Program-made: the position numbers and the translations under genes
Notes under the pieces: model-generated
What the model was told of the DNA's origin: nothing
What the model saw: only the letters and a program-made list of their open reading frames with translations
Database searches by the model: none
Part shown: positions 19,576 to 28,282 of the stretch, one piece after another
Position numbering within the stretch: position 1 is the stretch's first letter
How the letters are laid out: each line of letters begins with the position of its first letter
Assembly (NCBI RefSeq): GCF_900107735.1
Contig: NZ_FNQV01000013.1
Span: 1 to 64,000 of the forward strand
DNA length: 64,000 bases
From: Bowdeniella nasicola
GTDB taxonomy: Bacteria > Actinomycetota > Actinomycetes > Actinomycetales > Actinomycetaceae
Direction: 5' to 3'

Positions 19576-20010
19576 ATGACCGTCGTTGACAACCCAGCGG
19601 GCGATCCCTTCATCGAACGCTGGAACGAGTTTTACGAGGGCGTCAATGACGTCGCCGCGACGCTCGCCCTCTACCCCGTCTCCGGTACCCCGGAGGAGGT
19701 CGTCGTCGGGATGCCGCTGCGCCGCGAGGTCACCCAGCCCGCCGGGATGTATTCGGCGCCCGCGATGTTCGGGCTCGCCGATGTCACCGGCACCTGGCTC
19801 GCCATGCTCAACGTCGCCGAGGGCGTCTTCCCGCTGGCCGTGCAATCCTCGATCAACGTCGTGTCCAACACGAAGTCCGGGGACGTCACGGCCACCGCCA
19901 CGATCGTGCGCGCCGGGCGCACCCTCATCGTCACCGATACCAAAGTTTGCGATGAACATGGCAAGCTTTTGACCAACGTCGTGACGACCTACGTGGTCAC
20001 CCAGCGCTAA
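19576..20010 (+). CDS. Hotdog-fold thioesterase-like protein (PaaI-like)
   Basis: A 144-residue protein with the hotdog pattern: MYSAPAMFGLADVTGTWLAMLNV (long helix with the acidic residue of PaaI-type thioesterases), AVQSSINVVSNTKSGDVTATATIVRAGRTLIVTDTKVCDEHGKLL, and a closing TTYVV strand. The usual HGG at the start of the helix is replaced by MYSAP. It ends the dioxygenase operon and would release free acids from CoA esters made by the ligase two genes upstream. A strong terminator follows its stop. Confidence 0.8.
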   Translation: MTVVDNPAGDPFIERWNEFYEGVNDVAATLALYPVSGTPEEVVVGMPLRREVTQPAGMYSAPAMFGLADVTGTWLAMLNVAEGVFPLAVQSSINVVSNTKSGDVTATATIVRAGRTLIVTDTKVCDEHGKLLTNVVTTYVVTQR

Positions 20011-20023
20011 AACGCTGCAGCCG

Positions 20024-20063
20024 ACCGGGCAATCCTCGCGCGAGGGTTGCCCGGTCGTTTTTT
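20024..20063 (+). terminator. Rho-independent terminator of the dioxygenase operon
   Basis: Arms ACCGGGCAATCCTCG (20024-20038) and CGAGGGTTGCCCGGT (20041-20055) pair with one G-T, with a 2-nt loop, and are followed by a run of T at 20058-20063. It begins 14 bp after the thioesterase stop. The transporter gene therefore has its own promoter. Confidence 0.93.
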
Positions 20064-20097
20064 ACGCGCTGTATACCATCTCTATGACCCCGGTCAC

Positions 20098-20117
20098 GTT
20101 CCGCTAGGTGGAACAGC
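20098..20117 (+). promoter_or_regulatory. Candidate operator upstream of the MHS transporter (site 2)
   Basis: GTTCCGCTAGGTGGAACAGC contains an inverted repeat GTTCC-N7-GGAAC, 91 bp before the transporter start, and matches site 1 (12987-13006) at 17 of 20 positions. A TATACC at 20072-20077 could be the -10 element, which would put this site just downstream of transcription start, as for a repressor. A related sequence occurs at 32838-32856 before the mhp operon. Confidence 0.48.
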
Positions 20118-20207
20118 CTCAGCGAGACTATCGGCGTTAACCGAAGAATCAGGTCACCCCTACAATCGACATCGGCCCAGCGAAGGGCCCCTGCACCGGG
20201 AGAGACC

Positions 20208-21575
20208 ATGTCAGATATCACCGCCACCACGAAGGTCGGCCGCGCCCCCGAGGGGAGTGCTCAGCAAAAGAAGGAGTCGCGCCGCGCGCTGGCCTCCTCC
20301 TTCCTCGGATCGACCGTCGAATACTACGACTTCCTTTTGTACGGTGCCGCGGCCGGCATCGTCTTCCCGCCGCTGTTCTTCTCCGAGCTCGACCCGGCGA
20401 TGGGCACCTTCCTGTCCTACGTCATCCTGTTCACCGGCTACATCTCCCGCCCCATCGGCGGTCTGCTCTTTGGCCACTTCGGTGACCGCTTCGGCCGGAA
20501 GAACATGCTGTTCATTACCCTCATGGTGATGGGCTTCGTCTCCATCGGGATCGGCCTGCTGCCGACCTACGGCGCTATCGGCGTCGCTGCCCCACTGGCA
20601 CTCGTCTTCCTGCGCATCACCCAGGGCTTTGCCGTCGGCGGCGAATGGGCGGGCGCCACCCTCATGGCGATGGAACACTCCACCAAGAAGTCCCGCGGCT
20701 TCGGCGCCTCGATCGCCGTGACCGGCGGCCCGACCGGCGCCGTGCTCTCCACCCTCATGCTCGGCCTGTTCGCTACCCTGCCCGATGAGCAGTTCTTCTC
20801 CTGGGGCTGGCGCGTACCCTTCCTGCTGTCGGCCGTCATCGTGTTGATCGGTCTGTACCTTCGCCTGCGCGTGACAGAGTCGCCGGACTTCGAAGAGGCT
20901 AAGCACCATGGCTTCACCGAGCGCGCGACGCCGCTGAAGCAGATGTTCACCAAGTACCCCAAGGAAGTCATCACGGGCTCCCTGGCCGGCGCTGCTCCCC
21001 TCGCAGTTCAGGCCCTGCTCATGGTCATCATGGTCCCCTACGTCGTGCAGGCCTCCGAGGGCGCTATCACCCGCGACTCGGCCCTGTTCATGCTGACCGT
21101 GTCCTCTGTGCTGCACATCTTCACGATCCCGTTCTTCGCCTGGGTCTCAGATAAGGTCGGCCGCAAGCCCGTCATGCTCGCCGGCGCGCTGTTCTCGATG
21201 ATCGCGATCTGGCCCATGTTCCTCATGTTCTCCTCGGGCAAGCCGATCCTCGTGGGAATGGCCTTCATCCTCGGTAACCCGATCATCCAGGCCTCCATGT
21301 ACGGCCCGATCGGCGCGTTCCTGTCCGAAAAGTTCGAGACCAACGCCCGCTACACCGGCTCCTCCCTCACCTTCCAGATGGGCTCGGTCCTCGGCGCCGG
21401 CCTCATCCCGCTGGTGGCCAACCGCTTCCTGCAGTCCGGCGACGTGTACAACACCGACGGCATCTGGAGCGTTGGTATCTACCTCGTCATCCTGTTCGCG
21501 ATCTCCGGCGCGGCAGTGGCCCTCTCCAAGGAAACCCACCCCCGTCTGGCGCGTGAAGAGGCCAAGCGCGGCTAA
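20208..21575 (+). CDS. MFS transporter, metabolite:H+ symporter (MHS) family
   Basis: Proton-coupled importer in the cytoplasmic membrane, probably for the aromatic acid used by the flanking operons. The 455-residue protein has twelve hydrophobic segments. MHS signatures are ASSFLGSTVEYYDFLLYG in the first helix, GHFGDRFGRKNMLF (MFS motif A), and RITQGFAVGGEWAGATLMAMEH in helix 4-5. MHS members carry shikimate, alpha-ketoglutarate, proline/betaine and aromatic acids, so the substrate is set only by context. It has its own upstream region between the operon terminator and the ATG. Confidence 0.93.
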   Translation: MSDITATTKVGRAPEGSAQQKKESRRALASSFLGSTVEYYDFLLYGAAAGIVFPPLFFSELDPAMGTFLSYVILFTGYISRPIGGLLFGHFGDRFGRKNMLFITLMVMGFVSIGIGLLPTYGAIGVAAPLALVFLRITQGFAVGGEWAGATLMAMEHSTKKSRGFGASIAVTGGPTGAVLSTLMLGLFATLPDEQFFSWGWRVPFLLSAVIVLIGLYLRLRVTESPDFEEAKHHGFTERATPLKQMFTKYPKEVITGSLAGAAPLAVQALLMVIMVPYVVQASEGAITRDSALFMLTVSSVLHIFTIPFFAWVSDKVGRKPVMLAGALFSMIAIWPMFLMFSSGKPILVGMAFILGNPIIQASMYGPIGAFLSEKFETNARYTGSSLTFQMGSVLGAGLIPLVANRFLQSGDVYNTDGIWSVGIYLVILFAISGAAVALSKETHPRLAREEAKRG

Positions 21576-21587
21576 CTCCATGCCAGT

Positions 21588-21625
21588 AAGTGGCGGCGGT
21601 CGGATCCTTTCGGCCGCCGCCACTT
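21588..21625 (+). terminator. Hairpin after the MHS transporter
   Basis: AAGTGGCGGCGG (21588-21599) pairs perfectly with CCGCCGCCACTT (21614-21625) across a 14-nt loop, 12 bp after the transporter stop. There is no T-run, so it may be a weak terminator or an mRNA-stabilising hairpin. Confidence 0.6.
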
Positions 21626-21649
21626 CGCGCCTGCGACTAGCCTGGCAGC

Positions 21650-22372
21650 ATGTCGATTCCTACGGATGACGTCGCTGCTCCGCCAATCGTTATGGAGCTG
21701 GCCGGCAGCGACGAGGTGCGATGCGTGTGGACAAATGAGCTCGGCGGCCTGACCTTTTCGGCCGGCGAGCGCTTCATTAAGTGGGGTCCAAAAAATCTGG
21801 AGACCTCCATGGCTCGCGAGGCCGAGCGACTGCGCTGGGCGGGCGCCTACGTCCCCTGCCCCGAGGTGCTCGATACCGGCGAGGATTGGACGCACGAGTG
21901 GCTGGTCACGCGCGCGCTTCCCGGTCGCAGCGCTGTCGACCCGTTCTGGATCGAACAGCCCGAGGCCGCGGTGCGCGCGCTTGGCCGGTCGCTGCGCTTT
22001 CTGCACGACTCGCTTCCGGTGGAATCGTGCCGCTGGCAGTGGTCCGCGCCGGCTCGGATCCGCAACGCGCGCGAACGCGGCATCGAGGTGCCACCCGATT
22101 TTGACCATGCCCCTGAGATCGACCGGCCCGTCGTCTGCCACGGCGATCCCTGCAGCCCGAACACGCTGCTGCTCGATGACGGCTCGCTCGCGGGATTCGT
22201 CGACTTCGGTGCGCTCGGCGTGGCCGACCGGTGGGCAGACATTGCCGTCGGTGCGCTCGCAACGACGTGGAATTACGGGCCCGGCTACCGCGAGCTGTTT
22301 ATCGAGTCCTATGGGCTGGAGCCCGACCACGAGCGCCTCGATTACTACGAGTCGTTGTGGGAGGCGACCTAG
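21650..22372 (+). CDS. Aminoglycoside 3'-phosphotransferase-like kinase
   Basis: Protein-kinase-like phosphotransferase of 240 residues. The catalytic loop VCHGDPCSPNTLLLDDGSLAGFVDFGALGVADRWADIA near residues 160-197 closely follows the APH(3') pattern (CHGDP-x-x-PN, then I/V-D-x-G-x-x-GVADR). The N-terminal lobe shows a likely ATP lysine in FIKWGP. It is shorter than typical APH(3') enzymes (about 260-270). Resistance is possible, but many such homologs phosphorylate other substrates. Its stop overlaps that of ribokinase by 4 bp on the other strand. Confidence 0.82.
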   Translation: MSIPTDDVAAPPIVMELAGSDEVRCVWTNELGGLTFSAGERFIKWGPKNLETSMAREAERLRWAGAYVPCPEVLDTGEDWTHEWLVTRALPGRSAVDPFWIEQPEAAVRALGRSLRFLHDSLPVESCRWQWSAPARIRNARERGIEVPPDFDHAPEIDRPVVCHGDPCSPNTLLLDDGSLAGFVDFGALGVADRWADIAVGALATTWNYGPGYRELFIESYGLEPDHERLDYYESLWEAT

Positions 22373-23295
22373 AGCGCCTCGAGGTCCGCGAGGCTCTTCG
22401 GGTAGGAGGGCTGCGCCCCCATCACCTGGCAGGCAAAGGCGCCGGCGCGCGCGGCAAGCTTGGTCGCCTCGGCTAGGGACTGGCCGTCCGCGAGCGCCCC
22501 GGCAAGAACCCCGACGAAGCAGTCACCCGCACCCGTCGTATCCACGACCTTCACCGGGACCGAGGGCACGTGTGCGCGTCCGGTGTCATCCGCCCAGATC
22601 GCGCCCTCATCGCCCAGCGTCACGACGATGCTCGGCAACTCGAGCTCGCTCAGCCGTTCAACCAGCTCCCACCCGATCCGCTCGGCCTCGCCGCCTTGGC
22701 TGACCTCGCCATCGCGCCCGAGTTGCCTCAGCAGGTCCTTTGCCTCGTGCTCGTTGACGATGAGCGGATCGAAGCGAGCAAGCGTCTCCTCCGAGACCTC
22801 GACCACCGGAGCGAGATTGCACACGAGCCGCCCGGTCACGACACCAGCGAGCCATTCGATCGTGTCGGCGGGGATCTCGCCCTGCGTTACGACGACATCG
22901 GCGCCAGCGATAATCTCCTCGCGGTCCGCGAGCGAGCTCGGCGTCACCGTCGCATTAGCGCCCGGCAGCACGATGACGGTGTTCTCCCCGTACGAGTCCA
23001 CGGTGACGAGCGCCCGCCCCGTCGGCTCCCCGACCACCGCCACGTGCGAGGTATCAACCTCCCGCTTGCCGAGCTCACCCACAACGAACTCGCCATCGTC
23101 GTCCTGCCCGACAGCACCGAGCATCCCCACCGGGGCCCCAAAAATCGTGGCGGCCGCGGCCTGGTTTGCGCCCTTACCGCCCGAGCTGCGCGAAGAATCC
23201 AGCCCGAGGATCGTCTCACCCGGCTTCGGATGCTCGCTCACCTCGACATAGGAGTCGCAATTGATCGATCCGACGACGACAACTGACCCAGCCAT
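22369..23295 (-). CDS. rbsK: Ribokinase-like PfkB-family sugar kinase
   Basis: Phosphorylates ribose or a related sugar with ATP in the cytoplasm. The 308-residue protein has both PfkB signatures: GGKGANQAAAATIFGAPVGMLGAVGQDDDG near residues 38-67 and DTTGAGDCFVGVLAG near 245-260, with the catalytic Asp in GAGD. Opening VVVGSINCDSYVEV is typical of RbsK. No ribose transporter or isomerase gene is near, so the natural sugar is uncertain. It follows an SDR gene on the same strand by 4 bp. Confidence 0.9.
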   Translation of the reverse strand: MAGSVVVVGSINCDSYVEVSEHPKPGETILGLDSSRSSGGKGANQAAAATIFGAPVGMLGAVGQDDDGEFVVGELGKREVDTSHVAVVGEPTGRALVTVDSYGENTVIVLPGANATVTPSSLADREEIIAGADVVVTQGEIPADTIEWLAGVVTGRLVCNLAPVVEVSEETLARFDPLIVNEHEAKDLLRQLGRDGEVSQGGEAERIGWELVERLSELELPSIVVTLGDEGAIWADDTGRAHVPSVPVKVVDTTGAGDCFVGVLAGALADGQSLAEATKLAARAGAFACQVMGAQPSYPKSLADLEAL

Positions 23296-23299
23296 CGAG

Positions 23300-23998
23300 C
23301 TACTGCTTCACCGGCCGAATGGACAGCTCTTCGATCGTCGCCTCGTCCGTCGCATCCACGGCGAGCCGAACAGCGGCTGCGACAGACTCGGGCCTGAGGT
23401 AGATCGATCCGTCATAGTTCGTATTCCCCGCTGCTTCTTGCAGCTCGACCTGCATGTCAGTATCGACGCGACCGGGATGGATGGAGCTGACGCGAACCTT
23501 TCCGCGCTCTTCTTCCCGCAGCGCATCGGTCAGCGCTCGCAGTGCGAACTTCGATCCCGAGTAGACGGCGCTTCCCGGCCCAGAGCGGAATCCGGACCCG
23601 GAATTGATCGCGATCACCTGACCGCCTGCTTCGCGCAGCGCTGGCAGGAGGAGCCGGGTCAACTCGGCAACGGCATAGACGTTGATCGAAAACACCCGAT
23701 CGTATTCGGACCAGGGCGTCTCCGCGACGTGTTCACCGCCCACGACGCCGGCCGAATGAACGAGCACGTCGAGTCGCTCGAGGCGAAGCTCGGAAACGGC
23801 CCGGGCAATATCCTTGGGGCTCGTCAGGTCGGCGACAAAGGAGCGGGATCCGGGGATCTCGGCGATGAGGTCGACGAGGGAGTCGTCGCTCGAGGCTCCG
23901 ACAATGAGGTCGTGCGTCGTCGACAGTTCGATGGCGATGGCGCGGCCAATCCCGCGCGAAGCTCCGGTGATCAGTGCAGTGGGGCGAGAGTTCGTCAT
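23300..23998 (-). CDS. Short-chain dehydrogenase/reductase
   Basis: Classical SDR of 232 residues with the cofactor loop TGASRGIGRAIAIEL at residues 10-24, HSAG-V in place of NNAG, catalytic Ser in INSGSGF and Y-x-x-x-K as YSGSKFA. Cofactor and substrate cannot be read from the sequence. It is close upstream of the ribokinase gene (4 bp) and probably co-transcribed with it. About 220 bp without a recognisable gene separates it from the VOC gene. Confidence 0.88.
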   Translation of the reverse strand: MTNSRPTALITGASRGIGRAIAIELSTTHDLIVGASSDDSLVDLIAEIPGSRSFVADLTSPKDIARAVSELRLERLDVLVHSAGVVGGEHVAETPWSEYDRVFSINVYAVAELTRLLLPALREAGGQVIAINSGSGFRSGPGSAVYSGSKFALRALTDALREEERGKVRVSSIHPGRVDTDMQVELQEAAGNTNYDGSIYLRPESVAAAVRLAVDATDEATIEELSIRPVKQ

Positions 23999-24220
23999 AC
24001 CCCCAGCCTATGCGGGCCCTACTGTCAGTCGCGAGGTTGAACCGTAATCCAACCGCAGGCGGTTTTATCGACGAATGCTGCTCGTTAGCCTCGAGATAAC
24101 ACCAGACTTCACTTCCCACGCCGGAGTCACCATGCGTACCTCATGTCTACTAGAAGATCTACTCGAAAATTTTCGTGTCGCCCCACACGGGATCCGCGCA
24201 CATCCTCGACGTCGGCGGCC

Positions 24221-24862
24221 TCAGTGCAGGTTGACTGTCAGCCCGTTGAGCTCGGCAACTTCGGCGACTGGCTCTTGAGTCCTAAACGTGGCTGAGACGA
24301 GCCCGCGGTCACCCTCGGCGAGCGCGACGGTCACGTCCTTGTCGTCAAAGTCGAGGGCGTCTAAGAGTTTTTCCAACTCGGAGGGATGCTCGACCTCGAC
24401 GCACATGCCGATCAGGACGGGCCCGTGGGCGGGACCGTCGCTCATCGGTTTGATCCACTCGATCAAGAAGGGCAGCTTCGCGTCGAACGGCTGCTCGCCG
24501 AGGTCCACCATGCGCCAGGACAACTCCTCGCCGGACTCCGTGGTTCGGGCGCCGTCGCGGATGTCACCGGGCTCGAAGCCCGCTTCCGTCGCGGCTTGGC
24601 AGGCGGCTTCGATATCGGGCACGCAAATTGCCCACGACAGCGGGCCGAGCGTATTGCGCACGCGTTCCGACCAGATGTTGTCGGCACCTTCGGGGGCGGC
24701 AATGAGTTCGACGTAGGCGTGCTGTGAGCCGCGGATGAGGACGTTGACGGTGCCACCTGGATGGGTACCGCCGGGTGAGGAGGGCAGGCCCACCTCGTCC
24801 CACTCCTGGGCTGCGGTATCGATGTCGGGAACGGAGATAACGAGGTGATCGACGCGGCTCAT
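24221..24862 (-). CDS. VOC/glyoxalase-like domain protein
   Basis: A 213-residue protein whose N-terminal 120 residues fit the glyoxalase_3 subtype of the vicinal-oxygen-chelate fold: MSRVDHLVISVPDIDTAAQEWDEVGL, HPGGTVNVLIRGSQHAYVELIAA, and LSWAICVPDIEAACQAATEAGF. Metal ligands H6 and E50s are visible. It lies 74 bp downstream of the mhp operon's last gene on the same strand and could be read with it. Possible roles include ring cleavage or isomerisation, but no specific reaction is supported. Confidence 0.8.
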   Translation of the reverse strand: MSRVDHLVISVPDIDTAAQEWDEVGLPSSPGGTHPGGTVNVLIRGSQHAYVELIAAPEGADNIWSERVRNTLGPLSWAICVPDIEAACQAATEAGFEPGDIRDGARTTESGEELSWRMVDLGEQPFDAKLPFLIEWIKPMSDGPAHGPVLIGMCVEVEHPSELEKLLDALDFDDKDVTVALAEGDRGLVSATFRTQEPVAEVAELNGLTVNLH

Positions 24863-24936
24863 GTTCGAGGCTTCCCCTTCGATGTCAGAACTGGTTCAAC
24901 CCTACGGGGTTCGATTTGTCCTGTCCTGACCAAGCG

Positions 24937-25698
24937 CTACGGCAGGTAAGCGCCGCCGTTGACGGAGATGACCTGGCCGACGACAAATCCGGCGTCGAGC
25001 GCCAAAAACTCGACGGCGCTCGCGACGTCATCCGGCGTGCCGGGCCGCCCGGCAGGGATGCCGGCGACGAACTTCGTCTCGCCGGACTCCTCGGCTTCGC
25101 GCAGCACGGCCGAGGTGATGTCGGTGTCGATGAGGCCGGGCGCGACGGCATTGACCGCGACTCCCCCGGGCGCGAGTTCGCGGGCGGCGGCCTTGGTGAA
25201 GCCGAGGACGGCCGCCTTGCTCGCGGCGTAGTGGGCGCCCGCGAAGTTGCCGCCGCCCTGCTGGGCGGAGATCGAGGACATGTTGATGATCGCGCCGCCG
25301 CCGCGCTCGCGCATTGCGACGCCGAAGGCCTGCGTCAGCAGGAACATCCCGGTGAGGTTGACGTCCATCAGGGTGTGCCACTCGTCGTGGGTGATGTCCG
25401 CGATCCGGGTGGGCGAGGCGATCCCCGCGTTGTTGACGAGGACCTCGACGTGGCCGCCGCCCGCAACGGCGAACTCCGTCGCGGCGGAGACGGCGCTCGT
25501 CACCATTTCCTCATCGGTTAGGTCGCAGGTGAGGCCGAGGGCGCGGATACCCTGGCCGGCGAGCTCGTCGGCGCGCGCGGTGACGTCCTCGGATAAGTCG
25601 ATGAGGACGAGGTCGAGGCCGCGGGCGGCCAGGCGCTTGGCGATGGCGAAGCCGATCCCGTGCTGGGAGGCGGCTCCGGTGATGACGGCGACGCTCAT
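24937..25698 (-). CDS. SDR-family oxidoreductase (FabG-like), last gene of the mhp operon
   Basis: Classical SDR of 253 residues: TGAASQHGIGFAIAKRLAARG (an unusual cofactor loop with Q-H inserted near the glycine motif), NNAGIASPTRI, catalytic Ser in NMSSISAQQGGG and Y-x-x-x-K as YAASKAA, and a C-terminal VNGGAYLP. It overlaps the isochorismatase-like gene by 4 bp, so it belongs to the meta-cleavage operon. A dehydrogenase is not required in the MhpA-F route. It may oxidise a hydroxylated side chain or serve a second substrate; this is inference. Confidence 0.88.
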   Translation of the reverse strand: MSVAVITGAASQHGIGFAIAKRLAARGLDLVLIDLSEDVTARADELAGQGIRALGLTCDLTDEEMVTSAVSAATEFAVAGGGHVEVLVNNAGIASPTRIADITHDEWHTLMDVNLTGMFLLTQAFGVAMRERGGGAIINMSSISAQQGGGNFAGAHYAASKAAVLGFTKAAARELAPGGVAVNAVAPGLIDTDITSAVLREAEESGETKFVAGIPAGRPGTPDDVASAVEFLALDAGFVVGQVISVNGGAYLP

Positions 25699-26318
25699 GG
25701 CAGGGCCTCCGCCATCTGCTCGACGGTGATGACCGAGGCGAACAGGCCGCCCATGGTGGCAAGCGAGGCCTCGTGCTGGGCGTTATCGGCCGCAGCGCAG
25801 GCGTCGGATAGCACGAACGGCGAGAAGCCGAGATCGCCGGCCTGGCGGATCGTGGCCTCGACGGAGGCGTTCGTCGCGACACCGGCGACGGCGACGTCGC
25901 GGATGGCCTGGTCCTGCAGGGTCTTTTCCAGCTCGGTGCCGGTGAATGGGCCCGGGCGGGTGTGCGTGAGGACGACGTCATCGTCCGTGACGTCCAACTG
26001 CTCGATGATCTCGGCGCCGGGGGTGCCGTTGATGAGGCAGCCGGCGTCCTTGGCCATGGCGAGCAGCGGGATGTTGGCGTGCAGGTCATCCCCGCTTGGG
26101 TCAAAGGCGATGCGCGCGAAGATCACGAGGCCGCCGGCGGCCCGCACCGCATCGGCGGCGCGGGCGCAGGCGGCGACAACGTTCTTCGCCTCGATTTCGG
26201 GCGCAAAGAGCGCGCCGAAGGGACGGTCGGCGTCGACGATATCGTGCTGCATGTGCACGATCACGAGCGCGAGCCCGGGGCCGACGAGGGTGAGGCGTTC
26301 GTTCGGGTCTCTCGTCAT
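25695..26318 (-). CDS. Isochorismatase-fold protein lacking the usual D-K-C triad
   Basis: A 207-residue protein with the isochorismatase/cysteine-hydrolase fold. In catalytic members the Asp is in the first strand (I-D-M-Q), the Lys lies before R-x-x-x-F-x-G-T, and the Cys is in T-N-x-C-V-x-x-T. Here these read VIVHMQHD, LTHTRPGPFTGTEL and ATNASVEATIRQAG, so the residues are His, His and Ser. The fold markers around them are kept. The start at 26318 (MTRDPNERLTLVGPG) is chosen because longer in-frame sequence is an Arg-rich antisense shadow of the aldolase gene. It is embedded between mhpE and an SDR gene. Confidence 0.85.
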   Translation of the reverse strand: MTRDPNERLTLVGPGLALVIVHMQHDIVDADRPFGALFAPEIEAKNVVAACARAADAVRAAGGLVIFARIAFDPSGDDLHANIPLLAMAKDAGCLINGTPGAEIIEQLDVTDDDVVLTHTRPGPFTGTELEKTLQDQAIRDVAVAGVATNASVEATIRQAGDLGFSPFVLSDACAAADNAQHEASLATMGGLFASVITVEQMAEALP

Positions 26319-26332
26319 GACACCATCATCGG

Positions 26333-27349
26333 CTAGCGGGACTGGCCCTGCAGCCAAACCGCGACATCGATGATCATGTCTTCCTGCCCACCGACGTAGC
26401 CGCGGCGCCCGACTTCCTCCAGGATGTCGTGGGCGGCGAGCCCGTAGCGTTCGGCGGCACGCTCGGCGTGCAGCAGGAAGGAGTTGTACACGCCCACCTT
26501 GCCCTGCATGATCGAGGCGCGGTCCATGACCGGCATGCGCGTGATCATCGGGCGCAGCACCTCTTCGGAGGCGAACATGAGGGCGTTGACGTCCACGCCA
26601 GTTTCGATGTCGAGACGTTCGAAGGCCGCGGCGAGCACCTCCGTCGGGGAGTTGCCCGCGCCGGCGCCGAGGCCGCGCAGGGTGCCGTCGATCTGCGTGG
26701 CGCCCGCCCGCACGGCGTACACGGAGTTCGTCACGCCAAAGGACAGGTTCTGGTGGCCGTGGAAGCCCACTTCGGCGTCGCCCGCGAGTTCCTGGACGAG
26801 GGCGTCCACGCGGTCGTAGGCGTCCTCCATGATCATGTGACCGGCGGAGTCGACGACGTAGACGCACTGGCAGCCCGCGTCGGCCATGATGCGCGCCTGG
26901 GCGGCGAGCTCGCTCGGGGAGATGCGGTGCGAGAGCATGAGGAAGCCGACCGTCTCCAAGCCGAGCTCGCGCGCGGCGTGGAAATGCTCGATCGAGACGT
27001 CCGCCTCGGTGCAGTGCGTGGCGATGCGCACGACCTTCGCGCCGCGCAGGTGCGCTTCCTTCATCTCGGTGATCGTGCCGAGGCCCGGGAGCATGAGGAC
27101 GGCGATCTTCGCGTTCTTGGACTCCTCGGCCGCGGCCTGGATGAGGACCATCTCGTCGACGGCGGAAAACCCGTAGTTGAAGGAGGAGCCGGCGAGGCCG
27201 TCCCCGTGGGTGACCTCGATGACGGGCATGTTCGCGTCATCGAGGGCCCGCACGACCTTGCGGACCTGGTCCTCGGTGAAGCGGTGGCGCATCGCGTGCG
27301 AGCCATCGCGCAGGGTGGTGTCCGTCAGGCGAACCTTGTACTGGGCCAT
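26333..27349 (-). CDS. mhpE: 4-hydroxy-2-oxovalerate aldolase
   Basis: Cleaves 4-hydroxy-2-oxopentanoate to pyruvate and acetaldehyde. The 338-residue protein is a DmpG/MhpE TIM barrel: LTDTTLRDGSHAMRHRF at residues 8-24 holds the catalytic Arg and metal Asp, EVGFHGHQNLSFG gives the metal histidines, and the C-terminal small domain (YNSFLLHAERAAERYGL) contacts the acetaldehyde dehydrogenase. It starts 1 bp after mhpF ends, fitting the obligate enzyme pair that channels acetaldehyde. Confidence 0.96.
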   Translation of the reverse strand: MAQYKVRLTDTTLRDGSHAMRHRFTEDQVRKVVRALDDANMPVIEVTHGDGLAGSSFNYGFSAVDEMVLIQAAAEESKNAKIAVLMLPGLGTITEMKEAHLRGAKVVRIATHCTEADVSIEHFHAARELGLETVGFLMLSHRISPSELAAQARIMADAGCQCVYVVDSAGHMIMEDAYDRVDALVQELAGDAEVGFHGHQNLSFGVTNSVYAVRAGATQIDGTLRGLGAGAGNSPTEVLAAAFERLDIETGVDVNALMFASEEVLRPMITRMPVMDRASIMQGKVGVYNSFLLHAERAAERYGLAAHDILEEVGRRGYVGGQEDMIIDVAVWLQGQSR

Positions 27350-27350
27350 G

Positions 27351-28280
27351 TCAGGCTCCCTTCTGAGCGGAGCTCATCCGCTCGGCCATCAGATCACCGG
27401 TGCGCGCGGCGGCGGCGGTGATGATGTCGAGGTTGCCGGCGTATTCCGGCAGGAAGTTCGCGGCGCCCTTGACCTCGATGAGGACGGTGACGCGGCCCCA
27501 GCCACGCCAATCCTCGCGGGCCTCATCGAACTGCGGGTCCGCCGTCAGGTGGTAGCCCGGCACGTATTCCTGGACGCGCTCGACCATGCGCGCGATCGAC
27601 TCGTTGACCTGATCCTGCAGGGCGCCGGGGGCGGCGGCCTCGGCGGGCAGCGAGCAGTAGACCGTGTTGCGCATGAGCATCGGCGGCTCGACGGGGTTCA
27701 GGATGATGATCGCCTTGGACTGCTTGGCGCGCGAGACCACGCGCAGCGCGGCGGCCGTCGTCTCGGTGAATTCATCGATGTTGGCGCGGGTGCCGGGCCC
27801 GGCCGACTTGGACGCGATCGAGGCAACGATCTCGGCGTATTCGACGGGGACGACGTCGGAGACGGCGGCGACGATCGGCGTCGTGGCCTGGCCACCGCAC
27901 GTAATCATGTTGACGTTCATGACGTCGGGCATCGACTCCAGATTCACCGGCGGGCAGACGTAGGGGCCGATCGCGGCGGGCGTCAGATCGATCGCGCGCA
28001 TCCCGACCTCGCGGTAGAGCTGCGCGTTTGCCAGGTGCGCCTTGGCGCTCGTGGCTTCAAAGACGAAGTCGGGCAGGTCGGACTGCTCCAGCAGCCAGTC
28101 CACGCCCTCGGCGCTCGTCTCCAGGCCGAGCTTCGCGGCGCGGCGCAGGCCCTCGGAGTCCTTGACGCCCACCATGTAGACGGGTTCGATCCACTCGGAG
28201 CGGCGCATGAGCTTGAACATGAGGTCGGTCCCGATGTTGCCCGGTCCGACGATCGCCGCCGTGTACTTTTTCTGGCTCAT
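27351..28280 (-). CDS. mhpF: Acetaldehyde dehydrogenase (acetylating)
   Basis: Converts acetaldehyde from the aldolase to acetyl-CoA with NAD+. The 309-residue protein has the N-terminal Rossmann motif [18 protein letters not shown] and the catalytic Cys in [15 protein letters not shown] near residue 130. The closing dimer and aldolase-contact region includes [10 protein letters not shown]. Length and motifs match DmpF/MhpF. It is 2 bp after mhpD. Confidence 0.97.
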   Translation of the reverse strand: MSQKKYTAAIVGPGNIGTDLMFKLMRRSEWIEPVYMVGVKDSEGLRRAAKLGLETSAEGVDWLLEQSDLPDFVFEATSAKAHLANAQLYREVGMRAIDLTPAAIGPYVCPPVNLESMPDVMNVNMITCGGQATTPIVAAVSDVVPVEYAEIVASIASKSAGPGTRANIDEFTETTAAALRVVSRAKQSKAIIILNPVEPPMLMRNTVYCSLPAEAAAPGALQDQVNESIARMVERVQEYVPGYHLTADPQFDEAREDWRGWGRVTVLIEVKGAANFLPEYAGNLDIITAAAARTGDLMAERMSSAQKGA

Positions 28281-28282
28281 GC

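Noticed and set aside
24164-24175. Palindrome CGAAAATTTTCG between the SDR and VOC genes
   Set aside because: Twelve A/T-centred bases can arise by chance, and it is not near a start codon or followed by a clear T-run. No function is claimed.
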